Assembly (NCBI GenBank): GCA_010909165.1
Contig: VJWM01000250.1
Location: 62,001 to 126,000, forward strand
Direction: 5' to 3'
DNA from: Anthoceros angustus
Taxonomy: Eukaryota; Streptophyta; Anthocerotopsida; Anthocerotales; Anthocerotaceae
DNA: 64,000 bases
The position numbers were made by a program, and so were the translations under genes. Below the pieces are notes generated by a model. That model worked only from the letters and a program-made list of their open reading frames with translations. It was not told the origin of the DNA and made no database searches. Positions 43,671-56,041 of this stretch are shown here, one piece after another (position 1 is the first letter of the stretch; the number at the start of each line of letters is the position of its first letter).

Positions 43671-46119
43671 ATGGCCAAGCTGCGGGAGACTTTCGTTGGC
43701 GCACCCAGCACGGAGCGGGGGCAGGGCATTCTACTGGCTGGGGACCCTAGCACCGGTTCCATGCTCTACTGCAATGGGCGATCGGTCATCATCCGAAGCC
43801 TTGCCGACCCACTCCAGGTGGACATCTATGGGGAGCATGCCTACCCCGTCACCGTAGCGCGCTTTTCTCCCAACGGCGAGTGGGTGGCATCGGGAGATAT
43901 CTCAGGTCAGCTGTCAAAGCCTCCTGTGCTCTGATCTGGATCGGAACTCATCCCATCCTTGTTTCACACTTGGTGTCAATTTCCCGCAGGAACCATCCGG
44001 ATCTGGTCCAGAGGCCCTGCTCATGTGCTCAAGTTTGAGAACAGACCCATTGCAGGCCGGATCGATGATCTTGATTGGTCATCAGATGGAGAGCGCATCG
44101 TGGTCTGCGGTGAGGGCAAGGGCACCTACGTCAAAGCCTTCATGTAAGATTTTTGGGTTTATCATACACTTTCTTTCTGCTTCTGCTGCCTCCTTCCTTC
44201 AACAACACGTGCTGCAGGTGGGATTCCGGAGCACCTGTGGGAGAATTTGATGGCCACTCCAAGCGGGTCCTTAGCTGCACCTTCAAGCCAAATCGGCCCT
44301 TCCGGATCGTCACCGGCGGGGAAGACTTTCTGGTGAACATCTATGACGGGCCACCTTTCCGCTTCAAGGCATCTCACAGGCACGTTGGTTAGCACCTGCC
44401 CTATTCCCCACCTGCGTCCTGCCTTTTCTCCAACTGCCTGTGTTACGCGCTCCTTATCGTGCTCGCCGTCCATCTTGAGCAGACAACACTCCAACTTTGT
44501 AAACTGTGTGAGGTATTCCCCCGATGGAACCAAATTCATCTCTGTCGGCTCCGACAAGAAGGGCCTTATTTATGACGGGCGCACAGGAGAGCAACTGGGC
44601 CAGCTTTCAGGGGATGACACGCATACGGGCAGCGTTTATGCCGTTAGCTGGAGCCCGGACAGCAAGCAGGTGAGGTCCCATTCTGCACCTTTTCCAGTTG
44701 TCGTGATGCATCTCATGTTCTCCGGATATTTTCTATCGTGCCTATGCTTTTCCCCTCGTGAGCCCGCTCATATTCTGGCTTGTTTACTCCTCAGGTGCTT
44801 ACAGTTTCAGGAGATAGAAGCGCAAAGATTTGGGATATCTCTGCTCTTGGAGTTGGAACGGTGAACACCTCTTTCTCGTTTGGGGATACTGCTGAAGACA
44901 TGCAAGTTGGCTGTCTCTGGCTAGGCGATGCTCGTTTGTCCTTCTCCCTGAGTGGAGTCATCACTTACTTACCTCCTGCAGGCCAGGATATACCCAGAAA
45001 GATACTCTCAGGTCATGTGAAAGGCGTGACCTGTCTGGTCTCTGCTGTGGCCGGTGAGTATGTATCTAGCAGCTATGACGGCATAATAGTGAGATGGAGG
45101 CTGGGTACGGGTTTTGTTGGTCGCCTTAGCTGGGAGGGGAAAGCAAGCTCAGCTGCTTTGATGGTGGCCACTGCAAGTGGACTGTTGGTGGGCGGACCTG
45201 ACAACAAGGTAAAGATTGGATTCCAGTAGGAAATCCCACTATGCTGTGTTGCGAAATTACTGTCATGCCCTCCACTTGCCGGATCCCATAATAACACGCG
45301 TTTATGATTCGATGACAGCTTCGGAGGTTCGTGTTGCAAGGACAGGAATATGTTGAAATTGTGTCGATCGATCTCGGCGCTCAACCCAGAGACATCCATG
45401 CAGCTTCTGCTTTTGGCAGGGTGGAGGCAGAAGGAAAAGTGATCCTTATAACCGTTGAAGACGAAATTATTCTTCTCCGAGGCACGACTATTGCATCCAG
45501 GACGGCTGTTGGATTTCATGCGACTTGTGGTTGCTTGTCTCCGGACGGTTCAGAGGCTGTCGTCGGTGGAGAAGATGCCAAGCTCTACTTATTCAAGATT
45601 CAAGGTGATTCTGTGCGACCATACGCAACTCTTGAGAGGCATCGTGGGCCATTAACGGCAGTCCGCTTCTCTCCCGATGGATGTCTAATAGCGTCAGGTG
45701 ATCAAAACCGGGAGGTTCTGGTTTGGGAACACGAGTCGAAGCAGGTAGGTCATCTTATGTTTCGTCAAGATACGCCCGGTTACTTGCACATAGGTTGGTG
45801 CATGACAGTGTGAGAACTGGACGCGTTGCAGGTGAAGGTGAAGAATATGCTGTACCACAATGCACGAGTCACGTCAATCGCCTGGGCGCCAGATAGCACC
45901 AGGGTGGCGACAGGATCTGTGGATTCTAACGTGTTCGTTTATGATGTGAGCAAGCCCGCCTCAGCGCGAATTTCCATCAAAGGAGCTCATTTAGGTGGAG
46001 TGACAGGATTGGTGTTCCATGACACTCTAACTCTTCTCAGTGGCGGAGGCGATGCTTGTGTGCGTGTGTGGAGTTTGCCACCAGCCTCGGACGTGCATCC
46101 CAGAGGGCAGACTCCCTGA
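43671..46119 (+). CDS. AIP1: Actin-interacting protein 1 (WD40)
   Basis: Cytoplasmic double beta-propeller protein that works with ADF/cofilin to take actin filaments apart. Exons: 43671-43905, 43990-44143, 44218-44379, 44483-44669, 44795-45208, 45319-45744, 45832-46119, giving 621 residues (plant AIP1 ~610). The family opening [14 protein letters not shown] is present, followed by WD repeats such as [57 protein letters not shown] and [19 protein letters not shown] in the first propeller, and [40 protein letters not shown] and [12 protein letters not shown] in the second. Intron 3 must use a GC donor (CACAG/GCACGT) to keep the conserved HSNFVN frame. Lies between COQ2 and the PPTase, all on plus. 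Intact. Confidence 0.93.
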
Positions 46120-46477
46120 GAGCCGAAGGGCCCAGCCCGGCCTGGCCCCCGGTTATTGCAGCAAGCTGCAGTCCTGAGAGTCCTGAGAACAGGGCACTTT
46201 GAAGAACGTTCCAGCCCGCTTATCAAACTGCCTGCCCGAGCAATGGCGGGCATGGTTTCATCTGGTGCTTGATTTGATTACGTGCTGGTTGCACATTTTT
46301 CACAGCTTGAACCTTGGCTAAAAGCGAATGAAATGTTCCCTCTATAGATGGTAGCACTAAAAATGGCTCGTGAGTGGTCACGATATTGCAAAATGCAATT
46401 CATACTATTGTGAGGATACCTGTCATCGTCTCCGGTTCTGGCTCCGGCTCCGCGCCTCTCTGCTGTGACTGTGAGCT
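46120..46477. other. Intergenic between AIP1 and PPTase
   Basis: 358 bp holding the AIP1 3' flank and the PPTase promoter. No conserved element recognised; a CCGGTTCTGGCTCCGGCTCCG run lies just before the PPTase start. Confidence 0.5.
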
Positions 46478-47852
46478 ATGCAGCCGCGTCATCTTTGGGG
46501 TTCGCATTTGATCCGTCCACCTCCTATCCCGCGGTAGGTAGCCCTTGGCACACTCTGCGCTGGCTTCAGTCCTGGTGGATACACTCACCATTCAAGTTTG
46601 TTGTTGATGCATTGTTTGCTACAGGGAGGTGCATTTCTGGTGTGTCTTCCCAGACCAAGTCCACGATGCAAACCTGCTGAAAGCGTATGAAGGATTTCTT
46701 AGTCTGCAGGAGCAGGAGCAACTGGCAGCAGCAGCAACCGCCAAGTCACGGAAAGAGCACCTGCTGGCTCGCATGCTTGTGCGCACGACTATTGCCAGAT
46801 GTATGTATGTGCCCTAGGGCGCTTTCAGTGCAGGTTTGCTTTGTCCTGGGCGTGTCTGAGAAGCAGGTTGCGACAGATACGGGTGGCACTGTGGATCCCG
46901 CTTCGCTCAAGTTTGTCAAGAACAAGTATGGAAAACCCGAGGTGTACAAAAATTTCTGGATTACCCTGAGAGCATAATTTGTGGCCGTGACGTACTGCAT
47001 ATGCATAAGCGTGCGGAGTGGACTGCATGTGTGGCAGGTTGTATGGTCTGTGGGATCAGCAACAGCAGGCTGGGCCGGCCGGAGTGCGTCGCCGTTGCGC
47101 TTCAATCTATCCCACACTCGTTCTTTGGTTGCGTGTGCTGTGACAGTGGATTCTGCTGTAATGATCAAGCTGCTCCCGCTCTTTGTTCTGGGCTACTGTT
47201 TGCATGGTGAATGATATATGCCCACTGCTGATGCAGATCGGGGTGGATGTAGAGCACAAGGGCAGGGCATTGTCAACAGACCTGATGACGTTTGCCCGCC
47301 GGAAGTTGTCCAGAGTGGAAGCTGGATGGCTGGAAAAGATATGCGATCCTGAGAAGCGGCGGCTCTCCTTTCTCCAGCTGTGGACTCTCAAAGTTGTGAC
47401 TTGATGCCCTTGCTTGCACTGGTGCTTGGCTTGCCTCAATTGGTGTAGTGACGAAGGGAGCTTGTGGAACAGGAGGCGTACGTGAAAGCTGTAGGGAGAG
47501 GCATAAGTGCCACACCCCTTCAAGGGTTCAGTGTTTGGCTGAAATCCTCACACCTTGCAAGTGAGCAATTGGAGAGGGCAACGGGAATTTGCGTTCATGC
47601 AGAGGTCCGTACGGCGGGGCGGGGTGGGTTTGGGTGGGATAGGGTGTGTGATGTTTTCTTCAGGTTGTTGGCAGAGCACCTGAAGAAAAACAGTGTTTGT
47701 GGCAGGCTCAAGAAATTGTCTTGGATGTGCACGATGCAGCGTTGAGGAGCCCTTCATCAGCATTGCCATCGCCATGGCAGTTGGTGTTGTTTGAGCCAAG
47801 TGTGGACGTGTATGCCTCCATTTGTGTGGAGCGGGGCGGCAAGGGTAGGTAG
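46478..47852 (+). CDS. 4'-phosphopantetheinyl transferase (Sfp/AASDHPPT type)
   Basis: Transfers phosphopantetheine from CoA to acyl-carrier-protein serine. Exons: 46478-46533, 46625-46800, 46877-46941, 47038-47157, 47237-47392, 47473-47604, 47706-47852, giving 283 residues. The plant family opening REVHFWCVFPDQ leads to the conserved LARMLVRTTIARY, KYGKPEV, then FNLSHTRSLVACAV. Mg/CoA site: IGVDVE with Asp143 and Glu145; second motif LWTLKEAYVKAVGRG with Glu192 and Lys196 across an exon junction. The end WQLVLFEPSVDVYASIC is typical. The 56-bp first exon (MQPRHLWGS...) was chosen because it is the only one upstream that joins in phase; a longer targeting peptide from an unseen exon is possible. 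Confidence 0.85.
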
Positions 47853-49957
47853 TAACAGTCGTTCCGTTTAGGGCATCAGGCTGCATGTGTGGATTGTCTC
47901 ATCCCCTGCGGCCGTGCGGATGTGGGTAACAGAAGGAGACGACGCTTTGGTGGAGGGGCCTCAATCACGTTTCAAGTTTTGGAGGACAGTGCCGCTGTGC
48001 GAAGACACACCTCTACGCGAGGGTGCCGTAGCCCTTGCACTGGGGCCGGTCCGTTAGATCTCTAGGGCACATGGCACAGGGCAGCCCAGGGTAGCGATGC
48101 TGAGCGTTGGCCACGCATTCAAGGATGGAGTTTAGGGTTAAGGGAAGCTTGGCGGGCGATATGATTCGGCTGGCGACACAGCCAGTCTGTTGCCAGTATC
48201 CACGTTGTGTACGTCGGAAATACTTCAGCTGCACAAGTAGGGACAGACGAACGGTGCCCTGTAACAGAGAGATTACACTGTTCTATGTATGTGCCAATAG
48301 GTAGTAAAAGGGGTGCTGGCTCCGCCGCGGTCTGGGGTCTGGGGTCTGGGGTCTGGGGTCTGGGGTCTGGGGTCTGGGGTCTGGGGTCTGGGGTCTGGGG
48401 TCTGGGGCCTGGGGCTGGGGCCTGGGGTCTGGGGCCTGGGGCCTGGGGCCTGGGGTCTGGGGTCTGGGGCCTGGGGCCTGGGGCCTGGGGTCTGGGGTCT
48501 GGGGCCTGGAGCCTGGGGCCTGGGGCCGTGGGTTGTTGCCACCTAGCTAACCCCACCCATCAACTCTTTCCTGAGAATGACTGCCAGATTGATGAGAAGG
48601 ACAAGGGGCGTGTAATCACGCGGTGGAGCGGGGTGAGGGGAGCATGGTTAGCGGCCAGCATTAACTTGGTGAGGAATTGGTGAGCAGCGGCGGAGCAGGT
48701 CCATCTGCCCCGCCTCTCTTGCGTCCGCTGAGCCACTTCATCTTGATATTGACTGTACTAGTCGGACTGCATGTCGTCCTCCGGTGACTGAATGCAGGGC
48801 TGGCGGTCTGCGTCGTTCTCGCTCGCCTCATGTACATGGAAGAACATTCAGGTAGATGTTGCTGTCGTCACCACGGCTCCCTCAACCTAACAACTGGAAA
48901 GTGGGCGTGGCCACCTTTTCATTCATGTCAAGGCAGGCACATGCCTCTTTCTCTCTCAACTTGCCACTGTACACAACCAAGTTGATGAATTGGATGTCCT
49001 GCCTACGGAGCGGCCTACTTCTCCGCCTTTAAGCTTCTACTGATGCTGACTGCCGCCTGTCGAGTCTAGAGGAGCTACCATGATGAGACTTAGCAGCTTT
49101 GTTTTGGAGGAGGTCCATCCGACGGGCCAGTGCCGTCCACGGCATGTGGGAAGCCGGATGAGAGTCCATCACGTCCGTCCACTGCCAACGGGCGACGCGG
49201 TTTCCTCGCCGGCTACCTCAGGATTTCGAACCCCTCCTCCAAAGAACGTAGGAGTACCATATATATACCACATTCCAGGCTATTGCCACCATCACTGCCC
49301 GAACTCAGCTCACGGAGCCTCATACCACAGCTTCTTGATTCTTGTTGAACATTGTCTCGTTACTTGGCTCCATACTCTTGTTGTGGCAGCAACCTTGGCA
49401 GGCCTGCATAGCTGTGGTCTGGCTGTAGCTGTGCAGCAGCAGCAGCAGCTGCGTGTACAAACAATATCTATTGCTGCGACCAAGTTGCCAACCACACTAA
49501 AAGCCAGTCCACATTGTATGCATGGCGTGCACGCAGGCCCGATAGTCTGCAGGGAGGCCAAGGTTAGCTCCAGCACGCGTGGACAGTGGTAGCTATACCG
49601 CTCCGGGAGAGCGAACATTGAGCATTCGCCCGGCGGCTTTCTTGTAAGTGGTGAAACCAAAACCTGGCATGCCGCCATGCCTTTGGAAGCTCGCGTCGTT
49701 ACCGTCCTTACTCTTACGATCCATACTCTTCTGATATTGGTTTCCACATCGATCATGTCAATTGGTGGTGAATATTGCAGACAAGCCTGATATCCGGTGG
49801 GATGCATCTATCCGCCCTTGGGGACGATCCACACTCTGAGAGTCGCTACCTTGCAGCATCTGTGCCTTCACATTTCGGATTCAACACAATTCCTTGTTCA
49901 CAAGCTTAGGGAGTTGGTCCAGGCCCCGGCCCAGGCTAGCTGAATTCATCTGCAGTC
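47853..49957. other. 2.1-kb intergenic region with minisatellite
   Basis: Between PPTase and FAR. It holds the heptamer array at 48,331-48,526 and no gene I can support. The 170-codon plus frame at 49,080-49,592 faces an equally long minus frame and contains a CAG/CTG run, so I left it out. Confidence 0.55.
48331..48526 (+). repeat. (TCTGGGG/CCTGGGG)n heptamer minisatellite
   Basis: About 28 back-to-back 7-bp units of TCTGGGG and CCTGGGG. The plus strand is a dense set of G4 runs three bases apart, so it should fold into G-quadruplexes when single-stranded. Long open frames on both strands (GVWGLGSGVWGLG; RPQAPGPRPQTP) are by-products of the repeat. The unit has the length of the plant telomere heptamer TTTAGGG but differs at two positions. 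Confidence 0.95.
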
Positions 49958-52900
49958 ATGGATGCAGTGTTTCGCAACACGCTGGTGGTGACATTGCCAT
50001 CCACTGACCCGATCCACATGAGACGCAAGTGCAATGGAAATTATAGCGCCTGGGCCCTGCCCGGCTGGATGCAGCAGCGCCCCGCTCACGGTCGGCGTTT
50101 GCGCTTGCAACACTGGAAGTTGACTGCGCCTCAGGCCGAAGCTGGTACCAATAGTAGTGGCGCCATCAGCGCTGCTGGCACAGGTGGTACCAGAGAGGAG
50201 GAGGGCAAGGGCAGCGGCAGCGGCAGCGGCAGCGCTCGCAGCATCTTCCCTCGTCAAGCGACCGCTTTGAAACGTGATGCAGCGCTTGGAACGCCTCTAC
50301 CGGCACCTGATGTGGAAAACGGGGCGATCCAATTGTTGCGCGTTGGCCATAGGCTGCCACACTTCTCTGAAGCCGACATGCTGTCAAGAGATGTTCCTCA
50401 AACCAAGGCCGGGTTGGGCATCGTCACCTTTCTCAAAGACAAACATATTTTTGTCACTGGTGCCACCGGGTTCCTTGCCAAAGGTCGGTCCCTCAACCTG
50501 TTTTCTCTTTTGGCTGCAGCCATCCCAAACTAGAGTGCCTACTGTTTTACAATCGATAAACCAAAACGCTGACGATAGACGAAAGGCATGTATATTTACT
50601 TACTCTTCTTCCTTTCCCTCTCGGTCTTGATCGCAGTGCTCGTGGAGAAAATCCTGAGGGAGCAGCCGGATGTCGGACAGCTCTACCTGCTCATCCAGCC
50701 TCGCAACAAGAAGCCTGAACAAAGGTTGCAAGATGATGTGAGTCTGATAATCTGTAGAGCACCTCTTCCTCCCCTCTCTCAACGTTAATTTGCTGTAGCT
50801 GGCAGACGGTACGCGCAGGACAGCCACTTCATTCCACATGGGGCTACATTATTCATGAAACTCACTCTCGGTCTTTGAAACTGCTGCTCCTCAAGGTCAT
50901 AAATTCGGGACTGTTTGAGGTGCTACGGAAAAGACATGGCGACCGCTTCCAGGAATTCATGGAAAGCAAGCTCACCCTCGTACCTGGCAATATCACTAGC
51001 AGGGGTCTTGGGATGGACCAAAACCTGGCCACCCAGGTTGCGAGCAAGGTTGATATAATCGTCAACTCTGCAGCCAATACCAACTTCGATGCACGGTGAT
51101 ATTTCAAGTCCTCGCCACCATTCCAGCTGCTGAAATCCATCTTAACTTTGAGATATTGTTGTGACATCTGGTGAAGATTGAAAGTGAACCAGCTACACTC
51201 CTCGTATGCAGATACGACACAGCCTTGAACATCAACACCCTCGGACCAAAAAGAGTTCTGGAATTTGGAAAACGCTGCGCACGCCTCCAAATGTTTTTGC
51301 ATGTTTCTACAGGTGAACATTCCCAGCTCCACCCCTCGTACATGAGTTTTAGTCATGAACAGCAGCAATACGACAAAATACCAAGTTTACATCTACAGCC
51401 TCAAGGACTCACGAAACAACCCTGGGTGCATCCCGCAGCATTCGTCAACGGCACCAGGCAAGGTAGGACGCCTGAAATGCCATTTAGGATGGGGGATAGT
51501 ATTGCCAAGGAGAAGTTTGGAGAAGATGCTCCCACGCTTGATCTTGAGAAGGAACTTGAGGATGCAAACAGATTCCTTGATGACCTGCAATACGCCGAGA
51601 GTGAGACTGTCATGACGAAAGTGATGACAGATTTGGGGCTGGAAAGGCGAGTACTCCCTGAACTTTTGTGCACCTGCAACCATACCCTAGCTAGGCATGG
51701 GCCTGCTTGACTCAGTGACAGTGCAGTGTTAACTTCCAGTCCTCGTATCCATGTTCCATGCAGAGCCAAGACTTTTGGGTGGCAGGACACATACGTGTTC
51801 ACCAAGGCCATGGGTGAAATGCTCATAGACCAGGGGCGAGGTAGTATCCCAGTGGCTATAATTCGGCCAAGTGTTGTGGAGAGCACTCTTTCCGAACCAT
51901 TCCCAGGCTGGATGGAAGGGCATCGGTGAGTACTTTTAACTAGTACACAATTCCCTCGCAACCCGTCCATTTACACAAGGACATCCCCCTTTGAGTTATG
52001 AGTATGATTCTGCGAAGCCACCGGCTTGGATCACACAATTCTTTCCTTTGTCATGTCTCCACAGTATGATGGACCCAGTTATCACAGGTTACGGCAAAGG
52101 CCAGCTGAAAGGATTTCTTGCTGAGCGCGAGGCCGTTTTGGATGTGGTACGTACGTTATCTTCAAACTCATCGAAGTTTTGAAGCTGTCGATCGCATTAA
52201 AGCGTATGCCTGCAGGTCCCTTGCGATATGGTTGTCAACGCTATCCTTGCAGCAATAGTGAAGCACAGCCGTCAGCCTGGGCTGGCAATCTATCAAGTGG
52301 CATCATCCGTCGTCAATCCATTGAGTTTGGGCCGGCTTGCCAACATTCTGTATGAATATTTTACCAAGGATCCTCTTCTCACCAGTGACGGGGCCAAGGT
52401 GAAGATCAGGCCAATACACTTCATTCCCAACCTCATGTTGTTCAAGATATTCCTCTATCTCAATTTCACTTTGCCACTACAGGTAAAACACGAGACTTTA
52501 TTGAGACTGAAAACTTTGAGATTTGTTGTTACCTTTTAGCGCTGACAACGCACTTGGTCCAGTATTCTTCATAGCTGTGCTCCCTCCCTTGAACTAAGAC
52601 TGTCGTAACCATGTGTCCAGCTGAGATACATATGGAAAAAGTGGATTGAAATTTTGGGGTCGCTAGCATCTGCCAAGAAACGAGAGACATACTTCTATCG
52701 CCTTGGGAGATTCAAAAAGTCATCTGAGAAGTTTGAGCACTTGGCTGCTCTCTATCAGCCGTATACTTTCTACCAAGGAAGGTGAGGCGCAGCCGCTACG
52801 GTCGAGTCTCACATGCTGACATGCTAGGCTCCTGTGTCAAAAATTTCTGAGGTAGTAATTGGTGCACTGGCAGATTTGACATCACCAACTGTTTGAACCT

Positions 52901-53036
52901 CCAAAATGAGCTGTCTCCGGAGGAACAAGCTAAATTCTGCTTTGATGTGCGCAACATTGACTGGTACCACTATTTATTCACTATTCATGTGCCAGGACTG
53001 CGACAACATGTGATGAAAGGTAGGTTCGACAGCTAA
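49958..53036 (+). CDS. MS2: Fatty acyl-CoA/ACP reductase, MS2/FAR2 type
   Basis: Reduces fatty acyl thioesters to primary alcohols for waxes or the spore/pollen wall. Exons: 49958-50483, 50637-50737, 50896-51095, 51212-51312, 51439-51646, 51764-51925, 52065-52146, 52216-52482, 52621-52781, 52874-53036, giving 656 residues (Arabidopsis MS2 616). The first ~145 residues precede the enzyme fold and resemble a plastid transit region, as in MS2; they include a GSGSGSGSA tract from a CAGCGG repeat. Rossmann NAD(P)H motif [10 protein letters not shown] ends at 175; [11 protein letters not shown] and the active-site [13 protein letters not shown] (Tyr389, Lys393) follow; the FAR_C domain ends [15 protein letters not shown]. 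Intron 5 needs a GC donor (GAAAG/GCGAGT). I end the gene at TAA 53,034; a further 3' exon from AAAG/GTAGGT is possible. Confidence 0.9.
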
Positions 53037-54900
53037 GGTTGAAAAGGGGATAGAAAGAGAGAAAAAAGAGATTTTCTAGTAGAAAATCGGACAAAGAGTT
53101 CAACAAGTATTTCTATACATGACAATTTTTGTCACAAGAGATCTTTGCTTGTGTTAAAGCATATTTTGTATCACCACAGTTTGAAGAGGAGCAAACTGAC
53201 TATGGAAGCATTTTATATTTGTTAGGGCTTTCCTAAGTTGTTATTCCACTAATAAATAGGTATTGTGTTGTTGTTGCACTTGGGTTATTCAACTCATTAA
53301 TGTTTAACTAAATATTAAACAAACATGGTAAGACCTAACAAAAGAAATCAGCCAGTCATCGACTATGAATCATTTTCACATGAACATAAGTTTTGGGACT
53401 CTTATAATGGTATATGTTAAGTATTTTATTGACTAACATAAGAATCCCTATAATTTGTTTCACAAAAATTTGGATGGAGTAGGCTTTGCAACATATAGAA
53501 AACTTTATTGGCCATGGTAGTGAATAAGATATTAGAGTGCTTACTATGAATCAATTTCTTGCATCGGTACACGAGACAAATAGTGCCAAGCTACACAAAA
53601 CCTTGAGTTATTGCATGCAGTTTGATATAATTAATTTGATTCACTTTACTCATTTCTTGCCATGAGGCTCTTGAAAGAACTTGGATAGAGAACCCATCTA
53701 CCATAGAAGGCTTAGGCAGGATCACAAAGGTGACGGTAAAGTGGACAACTTTAGTAGGCCACTCCTATCCTCTTTGGTACACAATAGTTGATATTAAGTT
53801 GTTTTGATGTGTTAGTCTCTTGCCTAGATTATCAAAATAGACAAAATAGAATAAGAAAATTAGAAAAGTTTTGTGGCGACAAAAAAATATTTTCACAAAT
53901 ATAAAGGATCTACGAACTATGATTAAGTTGTTTATTAATCTTCCTACTAAATCACCGAATGAATAATAAAAGGAAAATAGACTAGCTCTTACATGGTGTG
54001 GACCAACAAAAATTACTTAAACAGGACGAGAATAACTAATATATTAACCTAGATTGCTGAATCGACTCCATATGAGTCGTTGCGCTTACGTTTCCTATCA
54101 TGGTTTGCTTAACGAAGCCTTTGAACTTGATACCTATAGACGAAGTTTGATGGGAGTGTAAGGACCATGCCCGATTTGGCTTATGAAAAACAATCATCTT
54201 TGTCACCAATACAACACATCGAACACTCATCGCAAAGATGCCATCCACTGTTTTCAAGAACCTCTTGTTAGCTTTGGAGAGGTTTTTTTTGTGCGGAGAA
54301 ATGTTTGGCCATGGTAGGGACTCTCGTGGAGCCCGTTTTCGGCAAGCATATATATCGCCCTCTGATAATATGAGCATAAAGTTTGCTTAAACTTTTACGA
54401 TTTATAACATCGTAACCAATCTAAGATGCTTGGGCCCGTGCACTACGCCATGCCCTCATCCATCGCACTCAAAACAATTTGTAACAAGCTTGAGTAGTAG
54501 AAAGTTTTTCAAGGGACATGTAATCGACACCATAGGACACAACCATCAACCTTCATAAGAGAAGAATGAGGAACAAGTTAGTATCACTTAGGGCCGGTAT
54601 ATCTTGTGTGGTGGTATGAGTTGCTAGTTGGCCATTAATTGAACACGTGTACCAAACATGGTTTTACGTATTTCGTCATTTGAATATGGTACATGTAACT
54701 TGACTTCTATATACTCCTTCGAACTTGCCGCCGTTGCCCTTCGAGCTGGCCGCTGTAGCCTTTCAAGCTACCTAATGTATGATATCAAGTTGCTCTTGAT
54801 ACATTATCTCTGAAGATATCTTGGTTGAGTATCTTACACGGGAGAATTCACAATACTCTTCGCCTATTCCCGCATCAAGAACCCATATCCGTTGATTGAT
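53037..54900. other. AT-rich intergenic, decayed TE DNA
   Basis: No gene. One minus frame (54,377-54,036) has mixed composition and no family. The text looks like long-decayed retroelement sequence; I find no LTR pair. Confidence 0.45.
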
Positions 54901-54902
54901 TA

Positions 54903-55250
54903 CCGTACCCCAAGGGGTGATTCGGCGTTAATTAATTAAAATTAGTAAAAGTTGAAAATCCAGAAATTATTATACTTAAAATATTGAATAGGTAAAAATT
55001 TATGAGTTTATGATGCCAAAAATAAGGAAAATAGGGTTTGTGTGGAAAATTAGGGCCTATTTAGGGGAGATCTATACATATCCATTAGTTTTATATATAC
55101 CTATATATTTTAATAAATATTGAAATTTGATAAAATTATTTTTTGTAAATGTTGAAATTTTGAAAAATATAAATATTTATGTTGAACCTTGTTTTTTTCA
55201 AAAAATAATTATTTCGGCATTATCCTGTTGAACCACCCTTCGAGGTACGG
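54903..55250. mobile_element. 348-bp MITE with TA target duplication
   Basis: Terminal inverted repeats CCGTACCCCAAGGGGTGATTC (left) and, reverse-complemented, CCGTACCTCGAAGGGTGGTTC (right). TA flanks both ends (54,901-54,902; 55,251-55,252). The right ~215 bp match the end of the DDE transposon at 33,531-33,746 in the same orientation. No coding capacity, so it is a deletion derivative mobilised in trans by that transposon family. Confidence 0.8.
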
Positions 55251-55260
55251 TAGTCATATT

Positions 55261-55678
55261 CTGATGGTGTATATGGTGTATGTCATCCCTCTCGGCCGCT
55301 ACGCAACTCCCTTGCTTATCTCTCTGTTTGAAGGTTTTCTCTCTCTATGTTGGAAGGTTTTGCAGTCACTATGTTGAAGTATATTGCCATGCTTAGGGTC
55401 TCTTATTGTAGCCGACTTGCATGCATTATTTTTGAACATTGGTTTTAACTAAGTGCGCACCAGTTGAGCTGACAAAGGTCTCCCATCTTGATTGTTGGCT
55501 CTTCTCGCCATGTTATTGAAGCCGGCATCGCTCTTGTTAGCCATATTGGCTGTGCTATTCAACTATGTACGACCAGCGGCGACGTGGTAAACCTGCCCTA
55601 AGCTGATGGTGTCTATGGTGTATGTCATCCCTCTCAGCCGCTACGCAGCTCCCTTGCTTATGTTTATGTTTGAAGATT
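55261..55678. repeat. 75-bp direct repeat pair
   Basis: CTGATGGTGT(A/C)TATGGTGTATGTCATCCCTCT and ~45 more bases occur at 55,261-55,336 and again at 55,603-55,678, about 342 bp apart. The first copy starts just outside the MITE. Origin unclear. Confidence 0.6.
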
Positions 55679-55896
55679 ATTATCAACTAGTGTGGAAAAA
55701 CACTTCACATGAGAATTCGGCATAGCATATTACTATTAAATATTGTGCAAACTCTCTTTACATGAGAATATGGCACAACACTTCCATTATTCTTATCTCG
55801 TGTAGAAGTTTTCTCACTTGAGAATAACGCTCAGCAGATTATTATTCACTCATCAATTGTGGAATTGTTATCTACTGCATTTACCGAGGAGGTTTA

Positions 55897-55985
55897 TGGA
55901 GCCATGAGCGGTGTTCTCAAGGGTTTTGGAGCCATGAGCGTGTTCTCAAGGGTTTTGGAGCCATGAGCGGTGTTCTCAAAGGTCT
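55897..55985 (+). repeat. Three-copy 30-bp tandem repeat
   Basis: GGAGCCATGAGCGGTGTTCTCAAGGGTTTT three times, the middle copy lacking one G. Followed at 56,042-56,281 by a short frame with a zinc-finger-like Cys/His pattern (CPICSQLCSGVKGVKCHIGH) that I cannot assign. Confidence 0.7.
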
Positions 55986-56041
55986 TCTATACATGATCTT
56001 TTCTAGGGTCTTCTCTAGGTCCTTTTCCAGGGCTCCTCAGT

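Noticed and set aside
46801-46833. Very short PPTase intron (28-33 bp) suggested by the nearest acceptors
   Set aside because: Too short for a plant intron and loses the conserved ARY; the acceptor at 46,876 gives a 76-bp intron and restores TTIARY.
48119-48683. Long open frames on both strands (Pro/Gln/Arg-rich; Gly/Trp/Leu-rich)
   Set aside because: They are translations of the 7-bp repeat and exist on both strands only because the unit contains no stop words.
49080-49592. 170-codon plus frame upstream of FAR
   Set aside because: No family, low-complexity Gln run from a CAG repeat, and an equally long frame on the other strand. The FAR start at 49,958 explains the locus without it.
51401-51970. 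189-codon minus frame
   Set aside because: Antisense to FAR exons 5 and 6; the plus strand has conserved motifs and correct splice phases.
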